Shown one piece after another: positions 6,578 through 8,396 of a stretch of 8,396 bases of DNA (its first letter is position 1; each line of letters begins with the position of its first letter). Position numbers and translations under genes: made by a program. The DNA is from JBJXFY01 sp046155815. Lineage in GTDB: Bacteria; Verrucomicrobiota; Verrucomicrobiia; Limisphaerales; CAIMTB01. The DNA is taken from assembly GCA_046155815.1 (NCBI GenBank), contig JBJXFY010000416.1, forward strand, positions 1 to 8,396. Direction: 5' to 3'. Under the pieces are notes generated by a model. That model made no database searches. It was not told where the DNA came from and saw only the letters and a program-made list of their open reading frames with translations.

Positions 6578-7091
6578 GCTCATCTGGTCTGGGTGGCTCC
6601 GCATTCTTCTTCTGAGGCTGAACCTTCCGGAGTTCATAGCGGGGCAGCCCTCTGTCTTCCGCAGCCTCAAAGCTTTTCGGCGTCTCTTCGTTACTATCAC
6701 CCAGCGCGACCAGGGTCAGCGTCCCATCCTCAATCTTGTAGAGGGCGACGACCACTTTGCCAACGCTGCTTTCCTGTCCTGGCGCACAATCCTTGATCGT
6801 GGCGTGGAGCTGCACCGGGTCTCTTCCTGCCGGCAGTGCCAATGTCGTCTTGAACCAAAAGTCCTTGTCCCGGTGAAAGAGGAGTGAATCGCCGGTGACA
6901 GTGATGGTGATGCTGCCATCCTTCTCCTGGCCCACCATGACCCCCTCCCATATTCCTTGGAGAGGCTGCAGTTCTGCGGTGACGGGTTGATTTGCTGCGC
7001 CTTTGGCCCTGGCGGTGGGCTGTTCGCCTGCGTGAGCGATGGAAGAGGCGACGATGCAAACTGTGGTGATGACCTGTCGAAATCGTTTCAC
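6543..7091 (-). CDS. Secreted TIGR03067-like protein of unknown function
   Basis: A 182-residue protein starting at a GTG (7091-7089), chosen because it yields a clean signal peptide: MKRFRQ, a hydrophobic stretch, then cleavage after SIAHA (about residue 21). The mature part has the layout of the TIGR03067 domain, a roughly 100-residue lipocalin-like module multiplied in Planctomycetes and Verrucomicrobia. It begins LQPLQGIWEGV, continues with ITVTGDSLLF, and has a late segment YKIEDGTLTLVALG and PKSFEA near its end. The proline- and arginine-rich tail (PPRPDEPVTPTHVRPRP) may be partly read-through into the adjoining palindrome, since the last codons lie inside it. Function is unknown; periplasmic or secreted location is predicted. 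Base composition is lower in GC than the left part of the window. A -10-like TACAAT lies on the minus strand at 7150-7145, without a good -35. Together with the site at 7182-7276 it looks like an integron gene cassette. Confidence 0.8.
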   Translation of the reverse strand: MKRFRQVITTVCIVASSIAHAGEQPTARAKGAANQPVTAELQPLQGIWEGVMVGQEKDGSITITVTGDSLLFHRDKDFWFKTTLALPAGRDPVQLHATIKDCAPGQESSVGKVVVALYKIEDGTLTLVALGDSNEETPKSFEAAEDRGLPRYELRKVQPQKKNAEPPRPDEPVTPTHVRPRP

Positions 7092-7181
7092 GGGTTCAAA
7101 TGTCAGACGGCTGGCTGCGTAGGTTGTCAGGAATTTGTGAGGAGATTGTAAATTGTCCGTTCATAGCAGTGCGCGAGGAAA

Positions 7182-7276
7182 CGCCTAACGACCCAAGCTC
7201 AGCGACCCGGCCGGCGGGACACCACAATTGCATCAGGAGCGCGATGGCCGGGTTCGATGAGGTGCCCGGCTGGGCG
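7182..7276. other. Candidate integron attC recombination site
   Basis: The two halves of this 95-bp element mirror each other with attC architecture. The outer cores are CGCCTAAC (7182-7189) and GCTGGGCG (7269-7276); read on the minus strand the first becomes GTTAGGCG, a perfect GTTRRRY core. Each core is followed inward by an unpaired 5-nt spacer: GACCC (7190-7194) and GCCCG (7264-7268). Then come L-box-like arms, AAGCTCAGCGA (7195-7205) facing TCGATGAGGT (7254-7263), which are largely complementary with an extra base on one side. The inner stem is ACCCGGCC (7205-7212) with GGCCGGGT (7246-7253), closing a variable centre of about 33 nt. In the direction of the genes it begins 14 nt after the stop at 7291, as expected for a cassette. 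The opposite core, GCCCAGC on the minus strand, deviates by one base from RYYYAAC. No integrase gene is in the window. Confidence 0.5.
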
Positions 7277-7290
7277 GTATGTGTATCATG

Positions 7291-7710
7291 TCATCGTCCT
7301 CCAACAAACATCGGCTTCGGAATAAAGAGCCGATGGCCACTTCCCTCAATGAACGTGACGCCGTCTGGCGACCATTCAACCTTCGAATTCCGGATATGCG
7401 CCTCGCGATTTGTGTATCCTGGATGAAAGGAATACCGAATCGAATGACCATAAGCGGGAGCGGAAGTGCCGCGACCCACGAAGATCTCGTAAGTTGGTTG
7501 CCAAGGTAGAATGAAGTAATCCATGCCCTTTTCGACAACGGACAAGCTGTAAGGATCGTATGAATGATACTGAACGTTTGTAGCTTGGGGCCACTGCGCC
7601 ACGACACGGTGCGAAGGACGGGTGAGAAAGAATGTGATGACTATGCCGGCAAGCAACGAAGTGCCGACCCAAGCCACAGCAACCGAAACTATCTTCAACT
7701 TGTGATTCAT
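7291..7710 (-). CDS. Small membrane-anchored orphan protein, possible cassette gene
   Basis: A 139-residue protein that I do not recognise. A short basic start (MNHKLK) leads into one hydrophobic segment (about 7-29, ending GIVITFFLT), which should anchor it in the inner membrane with the rest outside. The soluble part is rich in aromatic residues and prolines and ends in a compact segment SKVEWSPDGVTFIEGSGHRLFIPKPMFVGGR (109-139). The SPDGVTF and GHRLFIPKPMF phrases suggest a small beta-rich domain, but no catalytic motif is evident. The ATG at 7710 is the natural start; no Shine-Dalgarno motif is visible. A good -10-like CATAAT lies on the minus strand at 7740-7735, 25 bp upstream of the start codon. 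GC is clearly lower than in the left part of the window: 27 of 60 bases in 7501-7560 against 47 of 60 in 5881-5940. Its stop lies just before the candidate attC site, fitting a mobile cassette. Confidence 0.75.
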   Translation of the reverse strand: MNHKLKIVSVAVAWVGTSLLAGIVITFFLTRPSHRVVAQWPQATNVQYHSYDPYSLSVVEKGMDYFILPWQPTYEIFVGRGTSAPAYGHSIRYSFHPGYTNREAHIRNSKVEWSPDGVTFIEGSGHRLFIPKPMFVGGR

Positions 7711-7727
7711 GATGCGCGTGCAGTGCC

Positions 7728-7780
7728 GCCTAGCATTATGATTAAACCGCAGGTTGCGGTGTTATTATCGGTGGTTGGGT
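7728..7780. other. Hairpin-rich inverted repeat, weak attC-like site or terminator
   Basis: The 83-bp gap between the methyltransferase stop and the 7291-7710 gene holds nested structure. The outer words are GCCTAGC (7728-7734) and GTTGGGT (7774-7780). The latter is a perfect GTTRRRY core; the former is one base off RYYYAAC. The inner stem is ACCGCA (7746-7751) with TGCGGT (7755-7760), loop GGT, extended by TAA/TTA past a bulge. A competing stem pairs GTGTTA (7759-7764) with TAACAC (7780-7785). Read on the minus strand the inner hairpin is followed by TTTAAT, so a weak terminator for the methyltransferase is an equally good reading. The length of 53 bp is short for attC. Confidence 0.3.
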
Positions 7781-7793
7781 AACACGCCACGTT

Positions 7794-8396
7794 TCAGGTG
7801 TCGAGTTCGGTTCCATCCTTCGCCCGCCAGTGCAGCATGAGTTCCAGGCCGGCGCGGTTGGGGTAGGAGCGCGGCACCCAGCCCTTCAGCAGCTCGAGGT
7901 GCGGCAGGAAGCGCTCCATCAGCTCCGCCTGCGTGCAGCCGAAGGGCGGCCCCTCCTCGTCGCGGATCATGTAGTGGACGGCCAGGAAGCGCCCGCCGGG
8001 CCGCAGCCACCGCCGCAGCGCCGCCACGTACAGCTCCCGCTCCGCCGGCTGGATCGCGCAGAAGAGCGTGTGCTCGAACACAAGGTCGAACGCCGCCGGC
8101 GGCTCGTCGCGCAGGAAGTCGCCCCGCCGGAATTCTGCCCGCAGGCCGGCCGCCCGCGTGCGCTCCGTGGCCAGCCGGACGGCGGAGGGCGCCACGTCCA
8201 GTCCGGTGACCAGGAAGCCCGCGGCGGCGAGGGCGAGGGCGTCGTGCCCGGTGCCGCAGCCCGGCACGAGCACCGTGCCGCGCGGCAGGTCCGGGTGCGC
8301 GGCCAGGAAGTCCACGAGGCCGGGCGAGGGCTCCCCCTTTTCCCACGGCATGTCGCCGGTGGCGTAGCGGGCTTCCCAGTCGGTCGGCGGGTTCAT
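7794..8396 (-). CDS. TPMT-like SAM-dependent methyltransferase, start at window edge
   Basis: A 200-residue class I methyltransferase of the thiopurine S-methyltransferase (TPMT, PF05724) type. The opening WEARYATGDMPWEKGEPSPGLVDFL (7-31) is typical of the family. Motif I, TVLVPGCGTGHDALALA (41-57), binds S-adenosylmethionine, with Asp67 in VTGLDVAPSAV as the probable ribose-binding acid. FDLVFEHTLFCAIQPAERELYVAALRRWLRPGGRFL (103-138) is the TPMT-like motif with the expected CAI-P and post-motif LxPGG. The substrate is unknown; bacterial relatives act on small sulfur, selenium or tellurium compounds or on thiopurines, so a small nucleophilic acceptor is likely. The product is cytosolic. The start codon is the last three bases of the window; it fits the family's N-terminus, but an earlier start outside cannot be excluded. 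GC is high, unlike the two genes downstream of it. The stop lies 14 bp from the GTTGGGT core at 7774-7780. Confidence 0.88.
   Translation of the reverse strand: MNPPTDWEARYATGDMPWEKGEPSPGLVDFLAAHPDLPRGTVLVPGCGTGHDALALAAAGFLVTGLDVAPSAVRLATERTRAAGLRAEFRRGDFLRDEPPAAFDLVFEHTLFCAIQPAERELYVAALRRWLRPGGRFLAVHYMIRDEEGPPFGCTQAELMERFLPHLELLKGWVPRSYPNRAGLELMLHWRAKDGTELDT

Noticed and set aside
7183..7275. A tRNA or small structured RNA in the inverted repeat
   Set aside because: The arms do not form a cloverleaf, and there is no TTCRANY T-loop in the right place; the mirrored spacers fit attC better.
1..8396. CRISPR arrays, transposase or IS ends, phage genes, rRNA or tRNA genes
   Set aside because: I looked for regularly spaced repeats, transposase motifs and conserved RNA segments on both strands and saw none.

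Overview
The window is high-GC bacterial DNA holding eight protein genes, two of them touching the window edges, plus a lower-GC stretch of about 1.25 kb near the right end. Shine-Dalgarno motifs are weak or absent at every start I checked. That, with the GC content and a TIGR03067-type secreted protein (a family expanded in Planctomycetes and Verrucomicrobia), suggests a Verrucomicrobiota or other PVC-group bacterium. This placement is inference, not proof.

Layout. Positions 3-413 (+) are the 3' end of a probable lipocalin-like (DUF1579-like) protein. It converges on a minus-strand pair: a 448-aa nitroreductase-like protein of unknown function (2526-3872) followed 53 bp later by an Hsp70 chaperone of the HscA/DnaK type (496-2472). 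An AT-richer divergent region (about 4010-4112) then leads to an exported single-domain fasciclin (FAS1) protein (4113-4601). Its strong intrinsic terminator lies inside the last codons of the convergent RluA-type pseudouridine synthase gene (4614-5384, -). A HAD-superfamily phosphatase-like gene (5485-6321, +) is divergent from the synthase. These are mostly ordinary housekeeping or accessory chromosomal genes.

From 6322 the character changes. A non-coding, hairpin-rich stretch (6382-6530) resembles a dispersed REP-like element. It is followed by two short minus-strand genes of lower GC: a secreted TIGR03067-like protein (6543-7091) and a small membrane-anchored orphan (7291-7710). Each lies between imperfect inverted repeats that end in AAC/GTT-type cores. 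The best, at 7182-7276, has the layout of an integron attC recombination site: R''/R' cores CGCCTAAC and GCTGGGCG, symmetric 5-nt spacers, paired L boxes and a structured centre. It begins 14 nt past the stop codon of the 7291-7710 gene. The other two sites (6531-6577 and 7728-7780) are weaker. The simplest reading is a small cluster of integron gene cassettes without an integrase in view. The window ends with a TPMT-like SAM methyltransferase gene (7794-8396, -), whose start codon is the last three bases.

The main candidate for something unusual is this cassette-like array. Secondary points are the insertion in the Hsp70 ATPase domain, the pairing of that chaperone with an uncharacterised nitroreductase-like protein, and the terminator embedded in a convergent coding region.
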